DNA from: Hymenobacter sp. YC55
GTDB taxonomy: Bacteria > Bacteroidota > Bacteroidia > Cytophagales > Hymenobacteraceae
Direction of reading: 5' to 3'
Assembly: GCF_029433095.1 (NCBI RefSeq)
Contig: NZ_JARNTX010000001.1
Span: 2,542,001-2,606,000 of the forward strand
DNA: 64,000 nt
Positions 1-8,746 of this stretch are shown here, piece after piece (the stretch's first letter is position 1; each line of letters begins with the position of its first letter). The notes under the pieces are model-generated. The model was not told the origin of the DNA. It did not search any database and saw only the letters and a list, made by a program, of their open reading frames with translations. The position numbers and the translations under genes are program-made.

Positions 1-423
1 GGCGTAATAGTCTTCGTTCGGTAAGTAGCGGCGTTCTTCGTCTACGCGCAGGAAGTCGGCCACAAACCACGGCTGGCCAGGATGGCGCTCAATTAGGTCA
101 CCGTAGTGAAAGAGGCAGCGCTGAAGGAGAATATCGTCGTCGTCGAGGGGAACAAGCCAGGATTCAGCAGGTGTTTCGCGGATGAGGATGTTACGCGCTG
201 GCCCAGGCTGGAGCTTCTTGGCTTGGCTGATAACCCGGAGCGGTCCGCCGTCTTGCTCGGCAGTGCGCAGCCAGTCGGCAGTATCATCGGTACTGGCATT
301 TTCCAGGATGAAGTGCTCGAATTGAATATCGAGCGGGGCGGTAACGGTGGCGTTGACGCTGGCCACGGCTTCGGGCAGAAATTGGCGGCGGTTATGAGTC
401 GGCGTGATGACCGTGAAGTGCAT
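1..423 (-). CDS. Family 2 glycosyltransferase, N-terminal part (runs off the left edge)
   Basis: Reading the complement from the ATG at 423 gives 141 open codons that leave the window, so only the N-terminal part is visible. The product starts MHFTVITPTHNRRQF, the nucleotide-sugar-binding first strand of GT2 (GT-A fold) enzymes. It then has NASTDDT at residues 42-48 (the usual D-D segment after the second strand) and PLDDDD ending near residue 97, matching the metal-binding DxD site. The acceptor is not predictable from this fragment; GT2 enzymes usually build cell-surface polysaccharide or glycosylate lipids. The frames overlapping it on both strands are shadows. The family call is secure, the substrate unknown. 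Confidence 0.85.
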   Translation of the reverse strand, partial: MHFTVITPTHNRRQFLPEAVASVNATVTAPLDIQFEHFILENASTDDTADWLRTAEQDGGPLRVISQAKKLQPGPARNILIRETPAESWLVPLDDDDILLQRCLFHYGDLIERHPGQPWFVADFLRVDEERRYLPNEDYYA

Positions 424-592
424 AGTACGAGAACAAGAAGTAAATAGCAGCCTACGTGCTGGTTTGTGAAGTACTTCACTGCGGAGCTGCCCCTCTTATT
501 CTGTTAGATAATGGAAAAAGTTGCCCTGCTGTGTGGCCACCGGTCAACTTTGTGTGTCCGACGGGCGTTAGTTGGCTCTTAAGCCCTTCTAT

Positions 593-892
593 ATGGCCAA
601 GTTCATGGTTACGCTCCAGTTGCCCGTGGTTTTCACTGATGACTTTGTAGCCCTTATTCCTCGGCACCGCATGGTCATCAACCGGCTCATCGAGGAAAAC
701 GTTGTGGAAGCCTACGCCATCAGTGCCGACCGCACCCAAGGCTGGATAACAATGAACGGCCAAGACACCGAGGCCATTCGGCAGGTAGTGCAGAAGTTTC
801 CGCTTTATCCTTTCTTCACCGATGTGCAAATCAATGAGTTATTCATCTTCGATAGTGTCAGCTCGCGCTTTCCGCCTATCAGCTTGAATTAA
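593..892 (+). CDS. Muconolactone delta-isomerase-like small protein
   Basis: A 99-residue protein starting MAKFMVTLQL. A TTG lies in frame at 572, but the ATG at 593 fits the beginning of the domain better. The ferredoxin-like pattern (strand MVTLQLP, helix with RHRMVINRLIEE, strand VEAYAIS, G-W-I-T-M-N strand, second helix ending in VVQKFP) resembles the muconolactone isomerase/YciI dimeric alpha-beta barrel families. The role here is unknown: no aromatic-degradation genes are nearby, so a catabolic role is not supported. It stands alone, downstream of the divergent glycosyltransferase. Confidence 0.6.
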   Translation: MAKFMVTLQLPVVFTDDFVALIPRHRMVINRLIEENVVEAYAISADRTQGWITMNGQDTEAIRQVVQKFPLYPFFTDVQINELFIFDSVSSRFPPISLN

Positions 893-1053
893 GTGAACCT
901 GTGAGACAGTGGATTACCATTCAACGGCGCCAACACCTTGTTGAACCCAGCGTTTCATACGTTCACTACCTCATCACTCCTTTTTCTCCGGCCCGGTTTG
1001 TGCATAAGGCGGGCCATTGCCATCGGGCTAGCTTTGTTTACGATCATCTTTCT

Positions 1054-1926
1054 ATGACGCGTTTTTTGGGGCTTTTGCTCTTTTTTCCTTTGGCAACGGT
1101 GACTCTAGGAGCTGCTTTGGTGCAGACCGCAGCTCCCGATGCCGACCGCATAACCACCGAGCAATTGATGACTCGCCTTACCACTTCCATCACCAATTTG
1201 AAGACGCTACGCTGCAACGTGCGTGCCCAGGAGCGCCTTAGCAACGGCAAATACCAGCCGGCCCGCACGAATATGAAGATGGCCTTCAATCCGCAGCGCG
1301 TGTACCTCAAGAATACGATTAAGGGCGTGGAAGTGCTGTGGGTGGAAGGCCAGAACGACGGCGACGCCTGGGTGTATCCCAATAGCTTCCCCTACGTGAC
1401 ACTCAGCCTCGACCCCAACGGCACGATTATGCGCCGCAACCAGCACCACAGCGTCCTCGACGCCGGTTTCGGTACCATTGCTGGCCTTATTCATGGTTCC
1501 AATCAGCGCCGCGACCATAGCTATGAGCGCAGCTTCCGCTACGTTGGCGACTCCACCATCGCTGGGCGGCCGTGCTATGTACTGCGGTCCGAGTATCCGC
1601 AGTTCCGCTATGTATCCTACACAGCCGTAGCCGGCGACACGCCCGCCCGCATTGCCGACAAATTCGGCTGCGGCGAATACCGCGTCATGGAGCGCAACGG
1701 CATCAGCCCGGGCTCTGCCATACCCGTTGGCAAAACGCTGCAAGTACCCAATAGCTACGGCCGCCGAACCCTGGTCTGCGTCGACCAGAAACTGATCCTA
1801 CCCGTTCTGGTGCGGGTTCACGACGAAAAAGGCTTGTTCGAACAGTTCGAGTTCAGCAATATCGTTGCCAACGAACCCATTCCAGCGGCAGAATTCACCA
1901 AGGACTTTTCGGAGTATAAGTTTTAG
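1054..1926 (+). CDS. DUF1571-type secreted protein with embedded LysM domain
   Basis: A 290-residue protein. An upstream in-frame GTG at 901 would add 51 residues with no signal-peptide character, whereas the ATG at 1054 directly begins a signal peptide (MTRFLGLLLFFPLATVTLGA). The body, with segments such as LKTLRCNVRAQERL and GRPCYVLRSEYPQFRYVSY, resembles DUF1571, a periplasmic lipoprotein-carrier-like beta fold. Residues about 189-238 form a LysM-like module (VAGDTPARIADKF, then NGISPGSAIPVGKTLQVP) inserted before the last strands. LysM modules usually bind peptidoglycan or chitin-like glycans, so a periplasmic, wall-associated protein is inferred. The gene ends just before a bidirectional terminator. 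Confidence 0.65.
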   Translation: MTRFLGLLLFFPLATVTLGAALVQTAAPDADRITTEQLMTRLTTSITNLKTLRCNVRAQERLSNGKYQPARTNMKMAFNPQRVYLKNTIKGVEVLWVEGQNDGDAWVYPNSFPYVTLSLDPNGTIMRRNQHHSVLDAGFGTIAGLIHGSNQRRDHSYERSFRYVGDSTIAGRPCYVLRSEYPQFRYVSYTAVAGDTPARIADKFGCGEYRVMERNGISPGSAIPVGKTLQVPNSYGRRTLVCVDQKLILPVLVRVHDEKGLFEQFEFSNIVANEPIPAAEFTKDFSEYKF

Positions 1927-1947
1927 GGCATTAACAGACCGCATAAT

Positions 1948-1988
1948 AAAGAACGTCCTGCTTCGACTAGCGCAGCAGGACGTTCTTT
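1948..1988. terminator. Bidirectional terminator hairpin
   Basis: A 15-bp stem (AAAGAACGTCCTGCT pairing with AGCAGGACGTTCTTT) around a loop of about 11 bases, with A-rich and T-rich flanks. It lies between the converging genes ending at 1926 (+) and 2005 (-), so it can terminate both. Confidence 0.85.
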
Positions 1989-2004
1989 TGTTTTGACCGT
2001 GTTA

Positions 2005-2877
2005 CTATCTCCTCATTGTCTTCTCAATTTCATCCCACATCGGGGCCGGAATGGCTTCGAGCTTGTTGAACTCGCCAGCACCGTTGAGCCACTCGCCCCC
2101 ATCCAGGGTCACGACTTCGCCATTCATATAGGCCGCAAAATCCGACACCATGTAGGCCGCTAGGTTCGCGAGTTCCTGGTGGTCGCCGACGCGCTTGAGG
2201 GGTACACTGGCCGCGGGGTCCAGCTTTTTGGCGAGGGGATCAGGAAACAGCCGGCTCCAGGCGCCTTCGGTTGGGAAAGGGCCGGGGGCAATGGCGTTCG
2301 AGCGGATGCCATACTTGGCCCACTCCACGGCCAACGACCGGGTCATGGCCAGCACGCCCGCTTTGGCCGCCGCCGAAGGCACCACGTACGCCGAGCCGAC
2401 GGAGGCATACGTCGTCACAATGTTGAGGATGGTACCCGGCTTCTGGTCTGCTATCCAGCGCTTCCCGAAGGCCAGTGTGCAGTTATAAGAACCCCGCAGC
2501 ACAATGTCGACAATCACATCAAACGCTTTGTGCGAAAGCCGCTCCGTGGGGCTGATGAAGTTGCCGGCTGCGTTGTTAAGCAGCACATCCACCCCCCCAA
2601 AGGTATCGATGGTTTTCTGCAGCAAGGCTTCTACTTCGTCGTACTTGCGCACGTCGCATTGCACGGCCAGGATGCTCCCGCCGGTTTGCTGGCGTAGTTC
2701 TTCGGCGGTTTTTTCCAGTACATCGAGCTTGCGGCTGCTGATGACCACATTGGCACCGAGCTGCATAAAATAAGTGGTCATGGCGCGCCCAAGGCCAGTG
2801 CCGCCGCCCGTTACGACGATGGTTTTACCTTGGAGTGCGTTGTCGCGGAGCATGGGTTGGGCGTAGGGAGCAGCCAT
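2005..2877 (-). CDS. 2,4-dienoyl-CoA reductase-like SDR oxidoreductase
   Basis: A 290-residue short-chain dehydrogenase/reductase with the cofactor motif TGGGTGLG at residues 23-30 and NNAAGNF at 101-107. The canonical YxxxK site is altered: the residue four before Lys172 is Ser168. Tyr157 and Lys172 are 15 residues apart, the spacing of the catalytic Tyr and Lys in mitochondrial-type 2,4-dienoyl-CoA reductase (DECR), and the surrounding VVPSAAAKAGV also fits that group. DECR uses NADPH to reduce 2,4-dienoyl-CoA during beta-oxidation of unsaturated fatty acids. No other beta-oxidation genes adjoin it. Specificity is inferred from these motifs. Confidence 0.75.
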   Translation of the reverse strand: MAAPYAQPMLRDNALQGKTIVVTGGGTGLGRAMTTYFMQLGANVVISSRKLDVLEKTAEELRQQTGGSILAVQCDVRKYDEVEALLQKTIDTFGGVDVLLNNAAGNFISPTERLSHKAFDVIVDIVLRGSYNCTLAFGKRWIADQKPGTILNIVTTYASVGSAYVVPSAAAKAGVLAMTRSLAVEWAKYGIRSNAIAPGPFPTEGAWSRLFPDPLAKKLDPAASVPLKRVGDHQELANLAAYMVSDFAAYMNGEVVTLDGGEWLNGAGEFNKLEAIPAPMWDEIEKTMRR

Positions 2878-3265
2878 AAAGCAGGGGTGGGAATAGAAAG
2901 TGAAAGTCTAGGACCGAATAGTCTTGGCCTTTAAAAGTTGGGACTGATACGGTAGCTCAAATAAACTGCTTATTCCAGTAATAGCGGTTTCTGTTGTAGC
3001 TATGCGCTAGTCTTTGCAGCAACCATGTCTGCGCTTCTCCTTGGATCTGCAAGGCCGCTTTTCAACTCAGGGCTGAGCTACAGCTGGTTGTAGCAAAGAA
3101 AATGCACTTTACTTACGGCCTTCTTTCTATAATTTGGTTTTCAGGATATTAGAGGCCGGGCAAGTTCAAAAAAACTCCTATCATAGCCGTTCGTGACGGT
3201 GCGGCTTGGTGGTTGGCAATGCTGGCTTTTAGGACGCGAAAGAAATTTCCTCACCTTTACCTCGC
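2878..3265. other. Intergenic region with no recognised gene
   Basis: The 388 bases between two divergent genes hold no frame with coding character and no strong hairpin. It presumably carries the promoters of both neighbours. A CACCTTTA at about 3257 just before the plus-strand start resembles a weak -7 element but does not match it fully. Confidence 0.5.
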
Positions 3266-4123
3266 ATGACGACAAACTCTTCCGCCTCTTCTTCTCCGAC
3301 TTCAACCATTGCCATCCTGGGCTGTGGCTGGCTAGGCCTGCCCTTGGCGCAAGCCCTCGTAGCCGATGGGTACACCGTAAATGGTTCTACTACTACGCCC
3401 GCACAACTGCTCACGCTCCGTGATGCTGGTATCCGGCCATACCTGCTGCGCTTGGGTTCCGAGTTCAGTCAAACCGACGCCGACTCTTTGCACGCTATGC
3501 TGCATGATGCCGACGTACTGGTGCTGAACGTGCCACCCCGCACCGCCGCCGCTGGCGCCTATCCGGCGTTGCTGCGGCCTGTAGGAGCCGCCGTAGCGGC
3601 AGCTGGGGTGCGCCACGTGCTATTCGTAAGTTCTACGGGCGTGTATCCCAACGAGCCCCGAACCATGCGCGAAGCCGACGCCCTTTCCTCGCCCGACGCC
3701 TCTTCTGACTTACTCCGCGCCGAAGGTCAATTCACGCCCCGGCGTGGGCAGTGGCTCACCACAGTCGTGCGCCTCGGCGGGCTGATTGGCCCCGAACGGC
3801 CACCCGGCCGCTTCCTGGCCGGCCGGCACGAGCTGAAGCAAGGCAGCGCCCCCGTCAATCTGATTCACCTCGACGACTGCGTGGGCTTGTTGCGGCACAT
3901 CATCCAAGAGAAGGTATGGGGGTACACCTTCAATGCCTGCGCCGCTCATCACCCCACCCGCCGCGACTTTTACCCTGCTGCCGCTGCCCATTTGGGCCTC
4001 GAAGCGCCTACCTTCTGCGACGAAGCCGCCAGCGGCAAAACTATCGATACCAGCCTGTTGCGCAACACCACCGACTACCGTTTCCGCCACGACGACTTGG
4101 TGGCCGCATTAGCTTACTGCTAA
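3266..4123 (+). CDS. YeeZ-like NAD(P)-binding SDR-family protein
   Basis: A 285-residue protein with a Rossmann start IAILGCGWLGLPLA (GxGxxG near residues 19-24), the same GCGWLG signature seen in the YeeZ-type atypical epimerase/dehydratases. FVSSTGVYP around residue 121 matches the extended-SDR strand that carries the catalytic Ser/Thr and Tyr, and VRLGGLIGPERP follows. C-terminal HLDDCVGLL and GYTFNACAAHHPTRRDFY are typical of this group. The substrate is unknown. The first 14 residues are Ser/Thr-rich and look disordered. Confidence 0.75.
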   Translation: MTTNSSASSSPTSTIAILGCGWLGLPLAQALVADGYTVNGSTTTPAQLLTLRDAGIRPYLLRLGSEFSQTDADSLHAMLHDADVLVLNVPPRTAAAGAYPALLRPVGAAVAAAGVRHVLFVSSTGVYPNEPRTMREADALSSPDASSDLLRAEGQFTPRRGQWLTTVVRLGGLIGPERPPGRFLAGRHELKQGSAPVNLIHLDDCVGLLRHIIQEKVWGYTFNACAAHHPTRRDFYPAAAAHLGLEAPTFCDEAASGKTIDTSLLRNTTDYRFRHDDLVAALAYC

Positions 4124-4330
4124 CCACGCTGCACCCGTTTCGGCCTGTACCCAACAGTTCGTGCTTTCCAAGTCACAAACCAACGAAGCGCATTGCCATT
4201 GGCACAAAGCGTAGCAGAATAGTGTTCTATGCTTATGTGAGGCGGGTATGCACCCGTGTAAGCTGTGTTATTGCATCTGGCCTAATGAAGACGCTTTGTG
4301 AGCTAGCAGAAGCTTGCGCTGCATCGGTCG

Positions 4331-4338
4331 TATCTTTG
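4331..4338 (+). promoter_or_regulatory. Bacteroidota-type -7 element (TATCTTTG)
   Basis: A perfect match to TAnnTTTG, 14 bases before the ATG at 4353. I found no correctly spaced -33 TTG. The predicted leader is only about 10 bases. Confidence 0.55.
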
Positions 4339-4352
4339 TGTTTGTGAAAGAA

Positions 4353-5603
4353 ATGAATTCTTCGGTAGCCGTACTTGGCGGTGGAGCGGCGGGCTTTTTC
4401 GGGGCCATTACCTGTGCCGAGGCCAATCCGCATCAAACTGTTTACTTAATCGAGAAAACCAACAAGCTGCTCAGCAAAGTGCGAATTTCGGGCGGCGGAC
4501 GTTGCAACGTGACCCACGCCGCCGATACGCCTGCGCAGCTCGTGCTGCATTATCCGCGCGGCGCCAAGCAACTCAAAGAGCCGTTTCGGCAGTTCGATGC
4601 GCAAGCTACTGTCCGCTGGTTTGAAAGCCGTGGCGTGCGCCTCAAGACCGAGCCCGACGGCCGCATGTTTCCCGTCACGGATTCGTCGGAAACCGTGGCG
4701 CAGTGCCTGCTTGATGCGGCCCGCAAAGCTGGCGTGCGCATCCTCACTCAAACGTCTCCCTCCACAATTGAGCCGCTGCCAGAAGGCAGATTTCGGCTGC
4801 ACCTGACCGGAGCCCATGCCGGCAAAATGATTGTCGACAAGCTGTTGATTGCCACTGGTGGCGCGCCCAAGTCGGAGCAGTATGCGTGGTTACGAGCCTT
4901 AGGGCACAGCATTCAAGAGCCGGTACCTAGTTTGTTTACATTCAACGTACCGGAGTCGCCGCTGCGGGAGCTACCAGGAGTGAGCGTGCCCCATGTGCGG
5001 GTGCGGGTAGCCGGCGAAAAGCTGGAATATGAAGGCCCGGTGCTGGTGACGCACTGGGGAGTGAGCGGGCCTGCAGTACTTAAACTGTCGGCTTGGGGAG
5101 CCCGCCGCTTGCACGAGCTTGGCTACCAAAGCACTGCCCTTATTAATTGGATACCAGAGCACAACGAAGATTCGTTGCGGCACTATTTGCGGGAGTTCCG
5201 GGAGCAGCACGGCAAGAAAGTAGTAGCTTCTAATCCCCTGTTTGGCTTGCCCCAACGCCTGTGGCGCACTCTCACCGAACAAGCCGGAGTCACCGACGAA
5301 GTACGGTGGAACGAGTTGCCCGCCAAGCCGCAAAATCGACTCATTGAGGCTCTTCTTAATACGGCACTTCCGGTACGCGGCAAAACCACCTACAAAGACG
5401 AGTTTGTAACGTGTGGCGGCGTGATACTCGGCGAAATCAACATGAAAACGATGGAAAGCCGGCGCGTACCCGGCCTCTACTTCGCCGGCGAAGTGCTCGA
5501 TATTGATGGTATCACCGGTGGCTTCAACTTCCAAGCTGCCTGGACTACCGGATTCCTAGCCGGTCGAGCTATGGCCGAAGTGAAAAGTGAGGCTGTAAGT
5601 TGA
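4353..5603 (+). CDS. HI0933/BaiN-family NAD(P)/FAD-dependent flavoprotein
   Basis: A 416-residue flavoprotein. The ATG at 4353 is chosen over the TTG at 4314 because it directly precedes SSVAVLGGGAAGFFGA, the dinucleotide-binding GxGxxG strand, and follows the -7 element at 4331. The family hallmark KVRISGGGRCNVTHA is at about residues 43-57, a second flavin motif LLIATGGAPK is mid-protein, and the C-terminal FAD-binding part reads YFAGEVLDIDGITGGFNFQ. Members range from unknown to the bile-acid reductase BaiN; the reaction here is unknown. A diverged relative lies at 30266-31486. Confidence 0.85.
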   Translation: MNSSVAVLGGGAAGFFGAITCAEANPHQTVYLIEKTNKLLSKVRISGGGRCNVTHAADTPAQLVLHYPRGAKQLKEPFRQFDAQATVRWFESRGVRLKTEPDGRMFPVTDSSETVAQCLLDAARKAGVRILTQTSPSTIEPLPEGRFRLHLTGAHAGKMIVDKLLIATGGAPKSEQYAWLRALGHSIQEPVPSLFTFNVPESPLRELPGVSVPHVRVRVAGEKLEYEGPVLVTHWGVSGPAVLKLSAWGARRLHELGYQSTALINWIPEHNEDSLRHYLREFREQHGKKVVASNPLFGLPQRLWRTLTEQAGVTDEVRWNELPAKPQNRLIEALLNTALPVRGKTTYKDEFVTCGGVILGEINMKTMESRRVPGLYFAGEVLDIDGITGGFNFQAAWTTGFLAGRAMAEVKSEAVS

Positions 5604-5720
5604 GGAACTGCCATAAGGCGCTACAGGGCTCACTAGTGGTTTAGAACAGAAGCTCTCGTAACCCTACATTGGCTTTCGCAGTAAAGTAAGGCACAACCAC
5701 CTTACCTAACACTACTTCTC

Positions 5721-6164
5721 ATGGAAGCTAAAGCAACTCAAGCCGTCCTCAACGAACTACTCGAAACCCTGAAAGATGGCGAAAAAGGCTATTCTGAAGC
5801 CCTCACCGATGTAGAGGACCAAGATTTGAAAGAGGTGTTCAAGAGATACGCCGTGCAGCGCGACGGTTACCTCACAGAACTAGAAGACCAAATGCACCAG
5901 CTTAACCTAAAGGCTGAAGAAGACAGCTCTATCACGGGTACTATTCACCGCGCTTTCATCAACCTGAAAGCTGCTGTGACCAGCAAGAGCCGTGAAAGCA
6001 TTCTTAACGAGTGCGAGCGTGGCGAAGACTACGCTGTAAAAGCCTACCAGACGGCTTTGAAAGCCGAACTGCCAGGTCAGCTCAAGTCTATCATTGAAAA
6101 GCAATACCAAGGCATTCAGCAAGGCCACGACGAAATCAAAGCCCTGCGCAACGCATCCAAGTAA
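5721..6164 (+). CDS. PA2169-family four-helix-bundle protein (DUF2383)
   Basis: A 147-residue, highly charged, fully helical protein with no signal peptide. Segments such as LNELLETLKDGEKGYSEA, EDYAVKAYQTAL and GHDEIKALRNASK match the PA2169 (DUF2383) family, a ferritin-like helical bundle of unknown function often linked to stress-responsive genes in Bacteroidota and Pseudomonas. I see no metal-ligand set that would prove a diiron site. Two terminator hairpins follow. Confidence 0.8.
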   Translation: MEAKATQAVLNELLETLKDGEKGYSEALTDVEDQDLKEVFKRYAVQRDGYLTELEDQMHQLNLKAEEDSSITGTIHRAFINLKAAVTSKSRESILNECERGEDYAVKAYQTALKAELPGQLKSIIEKQYQGIQQGHDEIKALRNASK

Positions 6165-6193
6165 CCTTCGATTCTCCGGATTTTTGGGTTAAT

Positions 6194-6226
6194 AAAAAAG
6201 CCACCTCAATGAGGTAGCTTTTTTAC
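6194..6226. terminator. Terminator hairpin after the PA2169 gene
   Basis: The stem AAAAAAGC.ACCTC pairs with GAGGT.GCTTTTTT over an AAT loop, with one mismatched pair. It lies 30 bases past the stop at 6164. Confidence 0.8.
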
Positions 6227-6368
6227 TTTCCAGTCGGTCCTACAATACACTGACTACCCTTCTAATCCTTAAGACATTGCACGACAGTTGTTACACTCTG
6301 CGCCAAGCATAATGAGACTAATTACTCTGCTCAAGACAAAGTCTATAATCGTGCTAAGCACTGCTAAA

Positions 6369-6403
6369 ACACAAAAGCCCCCTCAATGAGGGGGCTTTTG
6401 TGT
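6369..6403. terminator. Terminator hairpin after the DEAD-box helicase gene
   Basis: The stem ACACAAAAGCCCCCTC pairs with GAGGGGGCTTTTGTGT around a short AAT loop. It lies 34 bases downstream of the minus-strand helicase stop. The loop and inner stem (CCTCAATGAGG) are the same as in the hairpin at 6194-6226, so the two may share an origin. Confidence 0.8.
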
Positions 6404-6436
6404 TTGATCTAAAATGAGTTAGCTGAAGACAGAAAA

Positions 6437-8347
6437 CTAGTCACCCTGGTTGTCGCGCTTGCCTTTGTAGCCACCGCCGTATGTGCTGCTGCCACCGCGG
6501 CTACCGCCACCATAGCTACCACCACCGCGGTTGCCGCCATAGCTGCCACCGCCCCGGTTGCCCCCAAAGCCACCTTCGCGGCTACCGTAGCCGCTTCCGC
6601 CTTCGCGGTTGCCGCCTTTGTAGCCACCACCGTAGCTACCGCCGCGGTTGCCGCCGAAGCCACCCTCGCGCCGCTCGCCGCCACCGAATCCGCCGGGGCC
6701 ACGACGAGGACGGTCGCCGAAGCTACCACCCTGCTGCTGCGCGTCGCCTTCCTGGCGTGGCGTGGCCACGTTGAAGGATACTGGCCGGCCGTTGATGCTG
6801 GTGCGGCCGAGTTGCGTAACGACTTCATCCGTAAACTCCGAGGGGACTTCTACAAAACTGAATTTGTCGTAGAGCGAAATGTCACCCACTTTGGCGGCCG
6901 TCAGACTAGTGTTCTCGGCAATCAGATCCACGATGTCGCGGGGATGAATCTGGTCTTTCTTGCCCATCGTAACGAAGAGACGAGTGTAGCCGGGGCGGGC
7001 AGCGCCCTGCGTGCGGCTAGCGTCCAGGCTTTCCTGAGCGCGCTTGTCTTCCTTCATTGTCATTTTCAGCAGCGCAGCAGCCACATCCAACGACGTGATG
7101 CCATCTTCCTGGTCTTGGTCGAGCAGGCGTTGCACGCGAGCTACATATTTATCGAGGTTGCCTTTGGTGATGACGTCCTTGATAGAGTTGAGCATGAGCG
7201 TGGTTTTCACCTCCGACACATCCTCGAACGACGGCACCCGCTCCTGCTTGATAGTAGCCTTGGTGAAGCGCATGATGTCGCGCAACTTATAGATGTCGCG
7301 GCCACTCACGAAGGTGAAGGCTTTACCGGTTTTACCGGCCCGGCCCGTACGGCCGATGCGGTGCACGTAGTATTCCTCGTCGGCAGGCAAGTCGTAGTTC
7401 ACTACTACTTCCACGTTCTCCACGTCGATGCCGCGGGCGGCTACGTCGGTGGCTACCAGGATTTCTAGGGTGCCTTTGCGGAATTTGTCGAGCGTATTCT
7501 GGCGCTGCTGCTGGCCCATGTCGCCGTGCAAGCCTTCGGCGAAGTAGCCTTTGGCCTGCAAATCACCTACAATCTCGTCGACCATGCGCTTCGTGTTGGC
7601 AAAGACGATGCCCGACTTGATGTTGTACATGTCGATGAGGCGGGTCAGCACGTCTTTTTTCTGCGGACCGCGCACTTCGAAGTAGCTCTGCTCGATGTTG
7701 GTAACCGTCATTTCCTGATGGTTCACCTTCACGATTTGCGGGTCCGTCTGGTAGCGCTTGGTCAAGTCCATGATGGGCTTGCTCATGGTAGCCGAGAAGA
7801 ACACTGTTTGGCGCTGCTCAGGCATCTGCTTCAACACCGTCTCGATGTCGTCGCGGAAGCCCATGTCCAGCATTTCGTCAGCCTCGTCGAGGATGATCAT
7901 CTTGCAATGCTCAAGCTTCAAGGTACCACGCTCGATGTGGTCCATTACGCGGCCAGGCGTGCCAATTACGATCTGTACGCCGCGCTCCAAGGCGCGGAAC
8001 TGCCGGTCGTAGGAGCTACCACCGTAGATGGGCACCACGGCCAAGCCACGCTTGTATTTGCCTAGCTTCTGGATTTCACCGGAAACCTGAACTGCTAGTT
8101 CGCGAGTAGGGCATAATACCAATACCTGCACCTCGCGGGAGTTGGTATCAATGTTTTCAATAGCGGGGATACTGAAGGCGGCAGTTTTGCCGGTACCCGT
8201 CTGCGCTTGGCCGATTACATCGCGGCCTTCGAGCAGCACGGGAATGGCAGCAGACTGAATCGGGGAGGCTTCTTCATAGCCTACTTCCGAAATAGCACGC
8301 TGCATTTCTTCTGAGAGCGAAAGCTCTTCAAATCTTACTTTTTCCAT
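6437..8347 (-). CDS. DEAD-box RNA helicase with DbpA-like domain and glycine-rich tail
   Basis: A 636-residue protein. The ATG at 8347 (MEKVRFEELSLSEEM) is preferred to an upstream in-frame start at 8392, which adds 15 residues outside the domain. It has the Q motif and AQTGTGKT (residues 48-55), DEAD in LDEADEMLDMGF, FFSATM and HRIGRTGR, then a DbpA/RNA-binding fold (RLFVTMGKKDQIHPRDIVDLI) and about 85 residues of repeated GGFGGNRGGGSYGG-type RGG/GYG sequence. It resembles CsdA/DeaD: an ATP-dependent RNA helicase for ribosome assembly and mRNA unwinding in the cold. Its neighbour is a cold-shock protein in the same orientation, and the leader is long (about 175 bases). Confidence 0.9.
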   Translation of the reverse strand: MEKVRFEELSLSEEMQRAISEVGYEEASPIQSAAIPVLLEGRDVIGQAQTGTGKTAAFSIPAIENIDTNSREVQVLVLCPTRELAVQVSGEIQKLGKYKRGLAVVPIYGGSSYDRQFRALERGVQIVIGTPGRVMDHIERGTLKLEHCKMIILDEADEMLDMGFRDDIETVLKQMPEQRQTVFFSATMSKPIMDLTKRYQTDPQIVKVNHQEMTVTNIEQSYFEVRGPQKKDVLTRLIDMYNIKSGIVFANTKRMVDEIVGDLQAKGYFAEGLHGDMGQQQRQNTLDKFRKGTLEILVATDVAARGIDVENVEVVVNYDLPADEEYYVHRIGRTGRAGKTGKAFTFVSGRDIYKLRDIMRFTKATIKQERVPSFEDVSEVKTTLMLNSIKDVITKGNLDKYVARVQRLLDQDQEDGITSLDVAAALLKMTMKEDKRAQESLDASRTQGAARPGYTRLFVTMGKKDQIHPRDIVDLIAENTSLTAAKVGDISLYDKFSFVEVPSEFTDEVVTQLGRTSINGRPVSFNVATPRQEGDAQQQGGSFGDRPRRGPGGFGGGERREGGFGGNRGGSYGGGYKGGNREGGSGYGSREGGFGGNRGGGSYGGNRGGGSYGGGSRGGSSTYGGGYKGKRDNQGD

Positions 8348-8693
8348 TTTTGTGTTTGATGGAGTGGAGACACTACGCTCTGAAAACAGCAAATTCAGCG
8401 ACGCTCTTCTCCCACTCTCTCACAACGACAAGTGACGGAAGCAACGGACGGAAGACAAAGCCGGCCAACAAATTTTACTTAGGCAGCTACAAGCTGCGCG
8501 GAACGAGGCCGTTCTCAAATGCGGCTGCAAAGGTAGCGATAATTCTACGCAATAGCTATACTACAGTTATTGTTTTAGTGGAAAAAGGCTTTTTGAACTC
8601 CACAGTACTATTTCAAAAACTAAGGTTAGTACGCTAGCAAGCTAGTCTTTCATTGTAGCTCTGGTACAGCATGCTACTCTGAGAAGGCACAAA
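8348..8693 (-). other. Helicase leader and promoter region, no gene
   Basis: This stretch lies between the cold-shock gene's terminator and the helicase ATG. It contains the -7 element at 8528-8535 and the presumed long 5' leader. The one plus-strand frame crossing it has no coding character. Confidence 0.5.
8528..8535 (-). promoter_or_regulatory. -7 element TACCTTTG for the DEAD-box helicase
   Basis: On the minus strand this is a perfect TAnnTTTG match, about 180 bases upstream of the helicase ATG. It implies a leader of roughly 175 bases, as expected for cold-induced RNA helicase genes. No well-spaced -33 element was identified. Confidence 0.5.
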
Positions 8694-8721
8694 AAAAGCA
8701 GGCTCTTTGGAGCCTGCTTTT
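8694..8721 (-). terminator. Terminator of the cold-shock gene
   Basis: A 12-bp stem (AAAAGCAGGCTC pairing with GAGCCTGCTTTT) with loop TTTG. On the minus strand it is followed by a run of T, so it should end the cold-shock transcript before the helicase promoter. Confidence 0.85.
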
Positions 8722-8746
8722 CAATCGTATCCGAAAAGGAGATGGA

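Noticed and set aside
93..479. A 128-residue minus-strand reading frame and a 113-residue plus-strand frame
   Set aside because: They are shadows of the glycosyltransferase frame, with no family motifs.
6812..7468. A 218-residue plus-strand frame opposite the DEAD-box helicase
   Set aside because: Antisense shadow of conserved helicase motifs.
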